From contig NZ_CP107905.1 in NCBI RefSeq assembly GCF_036014015.1, positions 6,200,001-6,264,000 of the forward strand: a DNA stretch of 64,000 nt, read 5' to 3'. The notes beneath the pieces are model-generated. The model was not told where the DNA came from. It saw only the letters and a program-made list of their open reading frames with translations, and searched no databases. The translations under genes were made by a program, and so were the position numbers. This DNA is from Streptomyces sp. NBC_00457. Lineage in GTDB: Bacteria > Actinomycetota > Actinomycetes > Streptomycetales > Streptomycetaceae. Below are positions 50,055-59,576 of this stretch, piece by piece (position 1 is the stretch's first letter; each line of letters opens with the position of its first letter).

Positions 50055-50273
50055 GTTCGCTCCGCATTGCCAGTTGATGAGTTGCTGAGATTGCGCCAAC
50101 GGTGTTGCTCGATGGCGTGATCGACGCTACTCGCCAACATCGGCTGATGAAGCGACCATTCACTCGACCGGATGGCATATTCCATTGGATCTTCCATCCA
50201 GGCCGGGCGAAGGTGTACTGTGCGCTTCTTTCTGCCCAGGGGGCGGGATTCAGGCCCTCGGCCCTCCTCGCCG

Positions 50274-51131
50274 CTAGCGGGCGTAGTCCTTCGCAATGTC
50301 CGCGATGAACTGCCGGGACTGATCCACATTCAGTGCCTGCGCCCGCAAATGCTCGTACATCACCGCGTACTTCTGGACGTCGTTCGCCTTCTCCAGGTAC
50401 AGATCGCTGGTGACGCCCTCGATGTAGACGACGCTGGAATCCGCCGCGTCCGGGAACTCCAGGATCGCGTACTGCCCGTTCAGGCCGGGATGGGCGCCCA
50501 TGTCGAAGGGGATCACCTGCACGGTGACGTGCGGGAGCTGTGACTGCTCGACCAGGTACTCCAACTGCTCGCGCATCAGCGTGCGGTTGCCGACCACCCG
50601 GCGCAGGGCCGCTTCGTCCAGGACGGACCACAGGCGCAGCGGGTTGTCCGGGGCGGTGATTCGTTCCTGCCGGCGCAGGCGCACCTGGACGCGCTTCTCG
50701 ACCTCGGCGGCCGCGGTCTCCGGCAGCGCGCCCGCGATCAGCGCCTCCGCGTAGGTCCGGGTCTGCAGCAGACCGGGGACGACCTGCGGGTCGTACACCC
50801 GAAGGCTCGCCGCGTCCGTCTCCAGGCCGATGTAGACGCTGTACGGGATGTCGCCGAACGAATGCCACCAGCCCTGCTGGCGGGAGTCCTTGGCCATTTG
50901 CATCAGCGAGTCGACGATCCGGTGGTCCTCCACCTCGTAGACCCCGCACAGATCGCGGACGTCACGCTGGCTGATACTGCGCCGGCCGTTCTCCAGCCGG
51001 CTGATCTTCGACTGCGACACCAGCAGTCGCTCCGCCACTTCCTCGGCCGTCATGCCCTTGAGCTCGCGGAGCCTGCGCAGCTCCTGGCCCAGCCGGCGCC
51101 GCCTGACGGTGGGATTGACATTGGACGCCAC
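50274..51131 (-). CDS. XRE-type regulator with DUF5753 effector domain
   Basis: The 285-residue protein has an N-terminal Cro/C1-type HTH (LGQELRRLRELKGMTAEEVA, LLVSQSKISRLENGRR) and the actinobacterial DUF5753 domain (QVVPGLLQTRTYAEALI, VVGNRTLMREQLEYLVEQSQ). GTG 51131 has GGAGGT 9 nt upstream. With the downstream DUF397 gene it forms the common Streptomyces XRE/DUF397 pair, thought to act as a developmental or stress switch. Confidence 0.92.
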   Translation of the reverse strand: MASNVNPTVRRRRLGQELRRLRELKGMTAEEVAERLLVSQSKISRLENGRRSISQRDVRDLCGVYEVEDHRIVDSLMQMAKDSRQQGWWHSFGDIPYSVYIGLETDAASLRVYDPQVVPGLLQTRTYAEALIAGALPETAAAEVEKRVQVRLRRQERITAPDNPLRLWSVLDEAALRRVVGNRTLMREQLEYLVEQSQLPHVTVQVIPFDMGAHPGLNGQYAILEFPDAADSSVVYIEGVTSDLYLEKANDVQKYAVMYEHLRAQALNVDQSRQFIADIAKDYAR

Positions 51132-51471
51132 GGGACGTGCACCTCCGGCTGCGTGCCTTGATTGCCACTTTGCGTATCTGCTGCTGAGCAGACTGCCACC
51201 AAGGTGCTTCTTACCGCTGGGAAACGGTGGATATACGGCGGGTACGCGCCAGTTCGGACGCGGTGGCGCCGGGTGGCGCGGCGTGAAGGCGCCGCGACGC
51301 ACGGCCGCGCGGGGCGGTGAGGCCGCGTCGTCGTCCGGACGTACGGCCTCATTGCCCCGCGCGGTCCAGCGGCTCCCGTACCGGGTCCGGGGGGATGCGG
51401 TGCGGCGCTGATGTGCGTGGTGCGGTTGTGCGGCGGTTCTGGTGGTGCTGCTCGTGTCGTGGGACTGCGGC
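51132..51471. other. intergenic region upstream of the XRE gene
   Basis: About 340 bases. No coding features or strong hairpins were seen; it presumably carries the XRE promoter. Confidence 0.4.
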
Positions 51472-52230
51472 TCAGTGCGCCACGACACGCGTCATGGAAC
51501 CGCGACGCGGTTGCATCGGAACACCGCGGGCGGGTTCCGGTGCGGCCCTGCCACCGGGGGCGGCCTGGCGGCCGGCCGATGATGCCGGGCTGCGGCGCGG
51601 CTGGGCCGCCACGCCGTTCTGGACGTCCATCACGGCGTGCGCCACGAGGCCGCCCATGGGGTCGTGCCTGATCAGATCCCGTAGCCGGGAGCGGGACGAG
51701 CGTCCCTCATTACCCGGATACAGGTGCTTGCCGAGGCCGACCGCGTGCGCCAGTGCGGCGAGCGCCGCGGTCCGCGGGTCCGGCGGGACGCCGGTGCGGA
51801 TCGCGGAGTCCAGCCGGGCCCTGATCTCCCGGCTGATCTCGGTCTGACTCGCCTGGTAGCGAGTCGTCGGCAATACCCCGCACATCTGGCCCGCCACGGC
51901 ATGCACCATGCCGCACCGCTCCAGATGCGAGAGATAGGTCTGGCGCAGCCCCAGTCGTGGCCCGCCAATCCAGTGGACTGCCCGCACCGGGGCGCCGCGC
52001 CTTCGCAGCAACTCCAACGCGCAGTCCAGAGTCGGATCTCCAGTCGGCCGTGGGGACACCACGGCGATACGATCCCCGTCAGGGGCTATCCGTCCGGCCA
52101 GCGCCAGCTCCACTAGCTGTGCTCCGGCCAGACCAAGGTCGAGCGACTGCGGCTGTGCGGTGGTACCCGTGGTCGGGTCCAACGCCAGCAGCAGAAGCTC
52201 CTCCGGAAGTGTTCTGCGGCTCCTGCCCAT
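51472..52230 (-). CDS. GPP34 (GOLPH3/VPS74-like) family protein
   Basis: The 252-residue protein has the GPP34 pattern: LPEELLLLALDPTTG at the start, LGLAGAQLVELALAGRI, YLSHLERCGMVHAVAG, and RTAALAALAHAVGLGKHLYP. Eukaryotic relatives bind phosphoinositides; actinobacterial ones are abundant but uncharacterised. The last 50 residues are low-complexity. It is divergent from the carboxypeptidase gene. Confidence 0.85.
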   Translation of the reverse strand: MGRSRRTLPEELLLLALDPTTGTTAQPQSLDLGLAGAQLVELALAGRIAPDGDRIAVVSPRPTGDPTLDCALELLRRRGAPVRAVHWIGGPRLGLRQTYLSHLERCGMVHAVAGQMCGVLPTTRYQASQTEISREIRARLDSAIRTGVPPDPRTAALAALAHAVGLGKHLYPGNEGRSSRSRLRDLIRHDPMGGLVAHAVMDVQNGVAAQPRRSPASSAGRQAAPGGRAAPEPARGVPMQPRRGSMTRVVAH

Positions 52231-52470
52231 CCATGCCTCCCCGCGTGGATGAATGACAGGGTGACCCCTCTCACATTGGTCTGTCGAGAGCGCGTGACCG
52301 GAATGTAGTGGAACCGGCAGGTATGTCGTTCTCGTCTACCGCAGGGGTTAAGCCCGCACACAGGACACTGGTACATGGTTCGGACAGGGGTAGGGATGCT
52401 GTGTCCGGGCGGCGATTCACGGTTCGGTACGCGCACGGAAGGCTCCGTGCGGCGCATGGAGGAGGCATCG

Positions 52471-55400
52471 GTGGCGGGCGAGTCCCCCGACAGGTCGAAG
52501 AAGCGCGAGTCGTCGGCAGAACCGACGTCGGGGAGCGCGGGTCCGGTTCCCGAAGCCAGGAGCGAGGCCGCGGATCCGCGCCTCGCGGTGGCCCGGGACG
52601 CTGGGTCGTCCTCGTCCTCGTCGTCCGAGGCGCGCGGTGGGGTGGATACGGCGACGAAAGTCTTCTCCGTACGAGACCTCCCGAAGGATGTCCGGGATGC
52701 GGCCGGCGCCGCCGGTGACGCCGGTGAGGCCGAGGGTGACGGTGCCGCGGATTCCGCCGTGCCGGAGGACTCTTCGGGTGGGGACGAGGGGAACGCCGCG
52801 GACGCCGGTGAGGCCGAGGGTGACGGTGCCGCGGATTCCGCCGTGCCGGAGGACTCTTCGGGCGGGGACGAGGGGAACGCCGGGGACGCCGGCGGGGACG
52901 AGGCGAGCGCCGGGGACGCCGGCGGTGGCGAGGAGAGCGCCGGGGGTGACGACCGGCTGCGGGCGGCTGTGGCTGCCTGGGTGGCCACGGCGGACGATGA
53001 GCCGGCGGAAGGGGACGCGGAAGCCGAGGGTGACGGGGGTGAGACCGAAGGCGCGGTGACGTCCGAGGGCGCCGAGGACGCTGACGGAGGCGCGGCGACG
53101 TCTGAAGCCGCCGAGGACGCCGACGGAGACGTGGCGACATCCGAGGGCGCCGATGAGGGCACGGAGGGCGGTGACGAGGCTGCTGGTGGGGCTGAGGCGG
53201 CTGCCGAGGCCGACGCCGAGCCGGAGGCCGATGCTGAGCCGGACGCCGACGCTGAGACTGGCGTCGCCGCCTCCTCTGGCGACGTGGACGCCGCCGGTGA
53301 TGCCGGGGCGGCTGACGCCGGGACCGAGGCCGGCAGTGAGGCCAAGGTCGCTTCCGGGGCGGGCGCCGAACTTGAGGGCGACGCGGACGCCGACGGTGAT
53401 GCTGAGGCTGACGCGACGGCCAGGGCCGATGCGGAGGCTGACGCCGAGCCGGAGGCCGAGTCCGAGGGCGATGCGGATGCGAAGACTGAGGCCGACAGTG
53501 AAGCCGGGGTCGATTCGCAGGCTGACGCTGAGCCGGAGGGCGACGTCGATGCCGAGACGGGTGCCGATTCCGAGGGTGGTGCTGAGGCTGCCGCGGAGGG
53601 CAAGGTCGGCAGTGAGGCCGCGGCTGAGTCCGAGCCGGAGGCTGGCGCCGAGCCGGAGGCCGAGGCTGATTCCGAGTCTGAGGGCGACGTCGATGCCGAG
53701 ACGCGTGCCGGTTCTGCGGATGAGGCGGATGCCGACGCTCACGCGGCGGCCGAGGCCGACGATGCGGCCGTGGCTGGCTCCGGCTCCGAGCCGAAGGCTG
53801 ACGCCGAGCCTGAGGGTGACGCCGACGGTGAGGCCGCGGCTGACGCCGAGCCTGAGAGTGACGCCGGCAGTGAGGCCGCGGCTGACTCCGAGCCCGAGCC
53901 CGACGCCGACGTTGAGCCGGGTGCCGGAGCCGGGGATGGTGGCGTCGGCGCCGAGGGCTCTTCCAAGGCCGACAAGCGCCCCGTAGACCAGCCCACCGCT
54001 GTCTTCAAGGCCGTGCGGCCGTCCGCGCCCGCTGTTGATCAGCCGACGACCATGCTGAAGTTTGGCGGGGTGGCCAAGCCGGAGCCCAAGGACGCCGACC
54101 AGCCCGAAAAGGCCGACGAGGGCCCGTCCCGCAAGCCCGTGGCCGACGTCGAGCGGACCAGTCGGTTCGTCGCGCTCAAGCCGCTCGACGAGCCACGTCC
54201 CGCCGCGCCGGACGTCACCAGTGACGTGCCGCAGGTCGGGCCGGAGCGGACGACGCAGCAGCCGTTGCCGCCGAAACCGCCGCTGGATCTGCTGGCGGAG
54301 CTGACGAACACGCCGCCGCCTCCGCAGACGCCGCTGCGCACGGCGGCGCGGCGGGTCAAGATCTGGACGCCGTTGGTCCTGCTGCTGGTGATTGTCTTCG
54401 GGGTCGTGCAGAGTGTCCGCCCGCTCCCGACGCCCACTCTCGACCTCACCGCGAAGGACGCCTACACCTTCGAGGGCGGCAAAGTCGACATCCCGTGGCC
54501 TTCCGACGGGCAGGCCGCCCTCAACGTCCAGGGCATCGGCACCTTCGGCAGCTCCGGCGACCAGAAGCCCGTCCCCATCGCCAGCGTCGCCAAGGTCATG
54601 ACGGCGTACGTGATCCTCAAGGACCACCCGCTCAAGAGCGGCGAGGACGGCCCGAAGATCAAGATCGACCAGACCGCACAGGATCAGTCCGACGCCGGCC
54701 AGGAGTCCACCGTCGACGTCACCGCGGGCGACTCGATCACCCAGCGCGAGGCGCTGGAAAGCATCCTCATCGCATCCGCGAACAATGTCGCCCGTCTCCT
54801 CGCCCGCTGGGACGCCGGCTCGGAGAAGGCGTTCGTGGAGAAGATGAACGCCGCCGCCGAGGACCTCGGCATGACCAACACGACGTACACCGACCCGTCC
54901 GGGCTCAACGACACCACTGTCAGCACCGCCGTGGACCAGGTGAAGCTCGCCGAGGCCGCCATGGAGGCACCCGCCTTCCGCGAGGTCGCCGCGATGATGT
55001 CGTACGACGACTACAAGGGCGTCAACCACTCGAACTGGAACCAGCTCGTCGGCAAGAACAACGTCGTCGGCATCAAGACCGGCACCACCACCTCCGCCCT
55101 CGGCAACCTCGTCTTCGCCGCCAAGAAGGACATCGGCGGCGAGACCCGCACCATCGTCGGCGCGGTCATCCGGCAGCCCGCCGGCGGCCCCGAGAACACC
55201 ATCATCAGCGCCGCACTCGACGGCGGCGACAAGCTGATCCGCGCCGCCCAGGACGCCCTGCAGGCCGCGACGATCATCAAGAAGGGCGAGGTCGTCGGTT
55301 CCGTCGACGACGGCCTCGGCGGCCGCACCCCGGTCGTCGCCACCAAGGACGTCACCGCCGTCGGCTGGTCCAGCCTGAAGGTCAAGCTGGACTTCGCCGC

Positions 55401-55554
55401 CGACGCCGTACCGCATACCGCGAAGGCCGGCACCAAGGTCGGCACGCTCACCGTCGGCGACGGCAGCACAGCCGGTGCCGTGAAGGTGCCTGTCGCGCTG
55501 CAGACCGACCTCGGCGAACCGGGCTTCACGGACAAGCTCACGCGCGTCGCCTGA
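52471..55554 (+). CDS. D-alanyl-D-alanine carboxypeptidase (S11) with very long acidic N-terminal domain
   Basis: The 1027-residue protein has an unusual plan: about 600 N-terminal residues of Ala/Asp/Glu/Gly-rich repeats, a proline-rich stretch, one membrane helix near 630-650 (WTPLVLLLVIVFGVVQSV), then an external S11 penicillin-binding domain. Active-site motifs are SVAKVM (SxxK, about 705), SANN (SxN, about 768) and KTGT (about 869), so the enzyme should be active in trimming peptidoglycan stem peptides. GTG 52471 has GAGGAGG upstream; ATG 52456 and 52375 are alternatives. With no signal peptide before the acidic part, that part is predicted to be cytoplasmic. Confidence 0.9.
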   Translation: MAGESPDRSKKRESSAEPTSGSAGPVPEARSEAADPRLAVARDAGSSSSSSSEARGGVDTATKVFSVRDLPKDVRDAAGAAGDAGEAEGDGAADSAVPEDSSGGDEGNAADAGEAEGDGAADSAVPEDSSGGDEGNAGDAGGDEASAGDAGGGEESAGGDDRLRAAVAAWVATADDEPAEGDAEAEGDGGETEGAVTSEGAEDADGGAATSEAAEDADGDVATSEGADEGTEGGDEAAGGAEAAAEADAEPEADAEPDADAETGVAASSGDVDAAGDAGAADAGTEAGSEAKVASGAGAELEGDADADGDAEADATARADAEADAEPEAESEGDADAKTEADSEAGVDSQADAEPEGDVDAETGADSEGGAEAAAEGKVGSEAAAESEPEAGAEPEAEADSESEGDVDAETRAGSADEADADAHAAAEADDAAVAGSGSEPKADAEPEGDADGEAAADAEPESDAGSEAAADSEPEPDADVEPGAGAGDGGVGAEGSSKADKRPVDQPTAVFKAVRPSAPAVDQPTTMLKFGGVAKPEPKDADQPEKADEGPSRKPVADVERTSRFVALKPLDEPRPAAPDVTSDVPQVGPERTTQQPLPPKPPLDLLAELTNTPPPPQTPLRTAARRVKIWTPLVLLLVIVFGVVQSVRPLPTPTLDLTAKDAYTFEGGKVDIPWPSDGQAALNVQGIGTFGSSGDQKPVPIASVAKVMTAYVILKDHPLKSGEDGPKIKIDQTAQDQSDAGQESTVDVTAGDSITQREALESILIASANNVARLLARWDAGSEKAFVEKMNAAAEDLGMTNTTYTDPSGLNDTTVSTAVDQVKLAEAAMEAPAFREVAAMMSYDDYKGVNHSNWNQLVGKNNVVGIKTGTTTSALGNLVFAAKKDIGGETRTIVGAVIRQPAGGPENTIISAALDGGDKLIRAAQDALQAATIIKKGEVVGSVDDGLGGRTPVVATKDVTAVGWSSLKVKLDFAADAVPHTAKAGTKVGTLTVGDGSTAGAVKVPVALQTDLGEPGFTDKLTRVA
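52717..52884 (+). repeat. 84-bp tandem duplication in the acidic domain
   Basis: Two adjacent 84-bp units (52717-52800, 52801-52884) encode nearly identical 28-residue blocks (DAGEAEGDGAADSAVPEDSS...). A much longer series of degenerate AD/AE/EP-rich repeats continues to about 53930. Confidence 0.85.
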
Positions 55555-55581
55555 TCCCGGGCGCGACGTTTTCCGCCGTCG

Positions 55582-55619
55582 CCCGCCGCTCGGCGCCCAC
55601 CCGGGAGCCGAGCGGCGGG
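55582..55619 (+). terminator. hairpin terminator after the carboxypeptidase gene
   Basis: A perfect 13-bp stem (CCCGCCGCTCGGC / GCCGAGCGGCGGG, 12-nt loop) lies 27 bp after the stop codon. Confidence 0.8.
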
Positions 55620-55761
55620 CCACGTGTTAGCGTCGCGAATCGGGGCAGCTCACCGCTCACGGGACGCGCCCGGAAAAGCCGCAGGGACGCGGCAGGCAAC
55701 GCACGGGGAACGGGACGCGTCCTGAAGAGAACAGAAGACGGGACACGGGGAGTGCCTTCAG

Positions 55762-57606
55762 GTGGCCACTGCGGAGCCGAAACACGCAGACGACGCCGGT
55801 CCGGATCCGGGATCAGGCCCGCGAATACGCGTGCCCGCCCCACAGGCCGACACTGAGCACGATGGTGCGACGGCGGCGCTCAAGCGTGCCGTCCTGACCC
55901 TCCGTGAACGGTTCCTGCGCCACCCCGTCCTGTCCGTCGCCGCCCTCTCCGGCGCCCTGCACATCGTCTGGTTCTTCACGTTCGCGAACAGTGGCGGCGA
56001 CCTCGCGGCACAGGACGCCTGGGCCGAGTTCGTCGGCCGGCACCCGGACTCCGCGTACAACCTCGCCTGGTACGGCGGTATGCACCCGGTCTCGTACAGC
56101 GTGGTGTCGCCGTATCTGATGTCCGTCTTCGGTGTCCGTACGTCGATGATGATCGCGGGGACGATCTCGGCCGGCCTGCTGACGCTGATCCTGCTGCGCA
56201 GCCGGTCCGTGAAGAACCCGCTGTGGGCCGCGCTCGCGGGGGTCTTCGCGTTTCTGTGCAACGCCGCGTCGGGGCGGGTGACCTTCGGTCTTGGCACGGT
56301 GTTCGCGCTGGGCGCGGTCGCGGTGGTGTTCTGCTGGCCGTACCGCTGGCGCTACAGACGCTGGGCGAAGGCGCTGTGCGCGGCCCCGCTGGCGGCGCTC
56401 GCCACGATGGCATCGCCGGTCGCGGGCCTGTTCGTCGGGCTGGTGGCCGTAGCCCTCTTCCTGCAGAAGCGCCGGCCGGGCGCCTGGGCGCTGGGGCTCG
56501 CGCCCGCGGCCGTGGTCGCCGTCTCCGCCTGGCTGTTCCCCTTCTCCGGCACCCAGCCCATGTCCGTCGGCTCGGCGTCGCTGCCGCTGCTGTACTCGGT
56601 GTTCGTCTACGCCGCCGTGCCGCGCGAGTGGAAGACCGTACGGATCACGGCCGCCGTGTACGGGCTCTCGGTCCTGCTGGTGTGGCTGATCAGCTCGCAG
56701 ATCGGCTCCAACATCACCCGGCTGCCGATGCTGTTCGCGGGTGTGGCGCTGGTCGCCGCGCTGCCGTTCACAGTGCCGCGCACCCGCAAGTGGTACGCGC
56801 TCGTCGTGGTCACCGTCGGCTTCAACGCATGGATCGGCTTCAAGTCCGTGGACGACGTCGTGAACACGACCCCGACCGCCTCCTGGGCCCGCGAGCTGGC
56901 GCCGCTCGTCAACGAACTCCAGGAGGTCGGCGCCGAGAAGGGCCGCGTCGAGGTGGTCCCGGCCAGCTCCCACCGCGAGGCCTCCGCGCTCGCCCCGTAC
57001 GTCAACCTGGCCCGCGGCTGGAACCGCCAGGCCGACATGGGACGCAACCCCCTCTTCTACGACGACACGCTCAACTCCGCGAACTACTACGAGTGGCTCA
57101 GGCGCTGGGCCGTCCACTTCGTCGTGCTGCCCAAGGGCAAGGCGGACGGCGACGGCGGTGAGCGCGAGCGGGAGCTGGTCCAGCGCGGCATGCCGTATCT
57201 GAAGCAGATCTGGGGCGATGCCAACTGGCAGCTGTTCCGCGTCACCGATCCGACGCCGCTCGCCGAGCCCAACGCCGTCGTCGAGCGCACCGAGCAGACC
57301 GAGCTGACCATGAAGGTCACCGTGCCCGGCCGCATCATCGTCCGCATCCCGTACTCGCCGTGGCTGAGCATCGTCGACGCCGAGGGCAAGAAGCTCGAGG
57401 CCCCGCAGGAGACGGACGCCTCCAAGGACCGCCCCGACGGCACCCCGAAGTCGTACGACAACGTCAACGGCTGCCTGATGGAGGCCGAGGAGGACGCGGA
57501 CGGCGACAAGTGGACGGTCCTGCTGGCACCGAAGGCGGGCACCTACCGGCTGGGGGCGCCGTACGGGGTGCCGCGGGGGACGCCGTGTCCGGAGGAGCTG
57601 AGGTAG
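55762..57606 (+). CDS. polytopic membrane protein with external C-terminal domain
   Basis: The 614-residue protein has about ten hydrophobic segments between residues 50 and 370 (for example LSVAALSGALHIVWFFTF, LLTLILLRSRS, GLFVGLVAVALFLQ) and a C-terminal soluble region of about 240 residues. An acidic-histidine loop (NSGGDLAAQDAWAEFVGRHP) after the first helix is reminiscent of GT-C-type membrane glycosyltransferases, though such proteins are often labelled MFS transporters. GTG 55762 has GGGGAG about 10 nt upstream. A cell-envelope role is inferred from its place after the carboxypeptidase gene. Confidence 0.75.
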   Translation: MATAEPKHADDAGPDPGSGPRIRVPAPQADTEHDGATAALKRAVLTLRERFLRHPVLSVAALSGALHIVWFFTFANSGGDLAAQDAWAEFVGRHPDSAYNLAWYGGMHPVSYSVVSPYLMSVFGVRTSMMIAGTISAGLLTLILLRSRSVKNPLWAALAGVFAFLCNAASGRVTFGLGTVFALGAVAVVFCWPYRWRYRRWAKALCAAPLAALATMASPVAGLFVGLVAVALFLQKRRPGAWALGLAPAAVVAVSAWLFPFSGTQPMSVGSASLPLLYSVFVYAAVPREWKTVRITAAVYGLSVLLVWLISSQIGSNITRLPMLFAGVALVAALPFTVPRTRKWYALVVVTVGFNAWIGFKSVDDVVNTTPTASWARELAPLVNELQEVGAEKGRVEVVPASSHREASALAPYVNLARGWNRQADMGRNPLFYDDTLNSANYYEWLRRWAVHFVVLPKGKADGDGGERERELVQRGMPYLKQIWGDANWQLFRVTDPTPLAEPNAVVERTEQTELTMKVTVPGRIIVRIPYSPWLSIVDAEGKKLEAPQETDASKDRPDGTPKSYDNVNGCLMEAEEDADGDKWTVLLAPKAGTYRLGAPYGVPRGTPCPEELR

Positions 57607-57719
57607 TCACGCGAACGGACCCGCGCGACGGACCCGCGTAACGGAAGGACAACGAGGCGAACGCGGGCCGGGGGCCGGGCGTCACAGGTGTGTATCGCTC
57701 GTCATGCCCTGGGGGACCC

Positions 57720-58580
57720 ATGCGAACACACCTGACACGGATCATCGCGCTCGTCCTGTTCGCCGTCGTCGGTTGCGGCAGTGAGGCGGCCGGTGGGGCC
57801 GGTGGCAACAGCTCGGCGCCGGACACGAAGGAGCGCGCCGGACAGGTCGCCGAGGCCTGGGACGGGTCTGCGGCCGCCGAGGCGTACAGCAAGGGCTACT
57901 ACCCGATGCAAGGCCCGGTCCAGCGGCCCGAGGGCGGCTGGCGCGACGCGGAGGACGAGGAGGCCTACGCCACCCAGAACTTCGCCCTGAGCGCCGAACT
58001 GCCCAGGACGCACAAGGGCGGCAAGGTGACATGGCAGAGCGGAGAGACGCTCACGCTGGACCTGATGGGCGCGCGGGAGGCGTACGAGACCCTGGCCGGC
58101 AACAGCGGCGAGGGACCGCGCCTCACCGTGACCGGGGCGGAGCTGGGCGAGATGACGCAGGCCACCAGCCGTGGTCCGGCGACCGTCCCGGCCTGGCTGT
58201 TCACGCTGGAGGGCTACGACACCCCGCTCAAACGGGTCGCCATCGGCCCGTCGAAGGTCCCCGAGCCGCCCATCGGTCCGGCCGCGGAGGGGGTCTCCGC
58301 TGATCTGTGGGATCTCGGCGGGGTGGTCGAGGTGGCCGGGGACGGCCGGTCGGTGACCGTCGTGGCCCACCATGGAGCCTGCGACGACGGGCCCGCCGTG
58401 GACGTACTCGAGACGGACGGCAGTGTGGTGCTGTCGGGGTACATGGTCGGGACGGACGACGGTCTGTGCCAGGACAGCCTGCACGCCCAGGAGAAGACGG
58501 TGGAACTGGACCGGCCGGTGGGCGACCGAGTTCTGCTGGACGCGTTCACCGGCCGGCCGCTCGGTCCTGCGAGGCACTGA
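57720..58580 (+). CDS. hypothetical lipoprotein
   Basis: The 286-residue protein has a lipoprotein signal (MRTHLTRIIALVLFAVVGC, lipobox VVGC with Cys19) followed by a Gly/Ser-rich spacer and a beta-rich soluble domain (LFTLEGYDTPLKRVAIGPSK, VVAHHGACDDGPAVDV). ATG 57720 has GGGGGA just upstream. It is convergent with MerR (4-bp gap). No family is recognised. Confidence 0.75.
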   Translation: MRTHLTRIIALVLFAVVGCGSEAAGGAGGNSSAPDTKERAGQVAEAWDGSAAAEAYSKGYYPMQGPVQRPEGGWRDAEDEEAYATQNFALSAELPRTHKGGKVTWQSGETLTLDLMGAREAYETLAGNSGEGPRLTVTGAELGEMTQATSRGPATVPAWLFTLEGYDTPLKRVAIGPSKVPEPPIGPAAEGVSADLWDLGGVVEVAGDGRSVTVVAHHGACDDGPAVDVLETDGSVVLSGYMVGTDDGLCQDSLHAQEKTVELDRPVGDRVLLDAFTGRPLGPARH

Positions 58581-58584
58581 GCCC

Positions 58585-59472
58585 TCAGCGATCTTTCGCG
58601 TCCACCTTTACCGGAAACGCGATGTCGCACACCGGATCCTCCGCCCCCGCCGCATCCCAGTCGGCGAAGTACACCTCACGGCAGGGGCCCGCGTGTTCCA
58701 GCCCTTCCTTCGCGATCCACTCCTCCACCGCCTCGAACGCGGCGATGATCTGGGGGTAGGCCACCTGCGCCTTGGTGATCCTGGTGTAGGCGAACCGCTG
58801 TGCGGGATCCACCCGGACCTTGGTCTCCCAGGTCCGCCCCTGTGCCTCGGCCCACGCCCGGGCCGCGGTCTCGTCGGCGACGGGGACGCAGGCCTCGGCG
58901 GGCCCGTCGCTCTCCATCGACACCTCGGAGTGGTACACGACGAAGGGCGGCGCCGTGATGCCCCCGCACTCCCGTGAGGCCGCCTCCAGGCGCCCCAGCG
59001 AGGCGCCGATCCACGCCGGCAGCTCGTCCGCCAGCGTGTGCCTGGTCTCGGTGATCACCACCTGCGCCGGTACGTCCACCGTCTCGACCTCGAACTTCCC
59101 GTACATCTCGGAGCTCCTCCCCGACAGCCGTCCACGGAGGTACTCGGCGAGCGTCCGCTGCCCCGACACCCGCGCCTCTACGTCCGCCCAGTACGCGGCG
59201 AGCAGTCGCGCGGCCTCGTCACCGTCGGCCGCCTCGACGATCTCGGCGATCCGGGCGAGCGGCATGTCCAGCTGCCGCAGCAGGGCCACGAGCCGGGCGT
59301 GTTCGGCCTGGTCGGCGCGGTAGTAGCGGTAGCCGCTGGCCTCGTCCACCTGGGCCGGGGTCAGCAGTCCGAGCCGGTCGTACAGCCGCAGGGCCTTCGC
59401 CGAAAGGCGGGCCTTGGCGGCGAACGCCCCGATGGTGAGCAGTTCGTCGTCCACCACGTCATCCTCCGTCAC
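58585..59472 (-). CDS. MerR-family regulator with GyrI-like effector domain
   Basis: The 295-residue BmrR/TipA-type regulator has an N-terminal winged helix LLTIGAFAAKARLSAKALRL with YDRLGLLTPAQ and SGYRYYRADQ, a linking coiled coil, and a C-terminal GyrI-like ligand domain (VVITETRHTLADELPAWIG, ending YFADWDAAG region). Such regulators bind cationic drugs. GTG 59472 has GGAAGG 7 nt upstream and lies just inside a hairpin. A MerR-type promoter dyad (59507-59525) precedes it, so it probably controls itself; a near copy of that dyad lies 3.9 kb away. Confidence 0.88.
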   Translation of the reverse strand: MTEDDVVDDELLTIGAFAAKARLSAKALRLYDRLGLLTPAQVDEASGYRYYRADQAEHARLVALLRQLDMPLARIAEIVEAADGDEAARLLAAYWADVEARVSGQRTLAEYLRGRLSGRSSEMYGKFEVETVDVPAQVVITETRHTLADELPAWIGASLGRLEAASRECGGITAPPFVVYHSEVSMESDGPAEACVPVADETAARAWAEAQGRTWETKVRVDPAQRFAYTRITKAQVAYPQIIAAFEAVEEWIAKEGLEHAGPCREVYFADWDAAGAEDPVCDIAFPVKVDAKDR

Positions 59473-59531
59473 CGGGCGCCTTCCGCCCGGTGACATGGAC
59501 GCTCACCCTTGCCCCTGGGGCAAGGTCAAGG
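59469..59531. repeat. 63-bp direct repeat, copy A
   Basis: It matches copy B (63378-63440) at 57 of 63 positions with no gaps. It holds a CACCGGGC/GCCCGGTG hairpin and a MerR dyad. The two copies bracket a four-gene redox cassette. Confidence 0.85.
59507..59525 (-). promoter_or_regulatory. MerR operator/promoter, copy A
   Basis: CCTTGCCCCTGGGGCAAGG is a perfect 9+1+9 dyad. On the minus strand TTGACC immediately precedes it as a -35 element, so the dyad occupies an elongated spacer, the hallmark of MerR-controlled promoters. It reads toward the MerR gene. Confidence 0.75.
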
Positions 59532-59576
59532 AGCTGCTGGGCGGGTCGGTCGTTGGCGGCGGAAGGAAGCCGCCGG

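Noticed and set aside
52700..53900. Very long minus-strand open frame opposite the acidic repeat domain
   Set aside because: It is an artefact of GC-rich alternating Ala/Asp/Glu codons; it crosses the carboxypeptidase gene and has no family motif.
52717..53930. CRISPR array
   Set aside because: The repeats are coding, with no constant spacer-repeat pattern and no cas genes; they are in-frame protein repeats.
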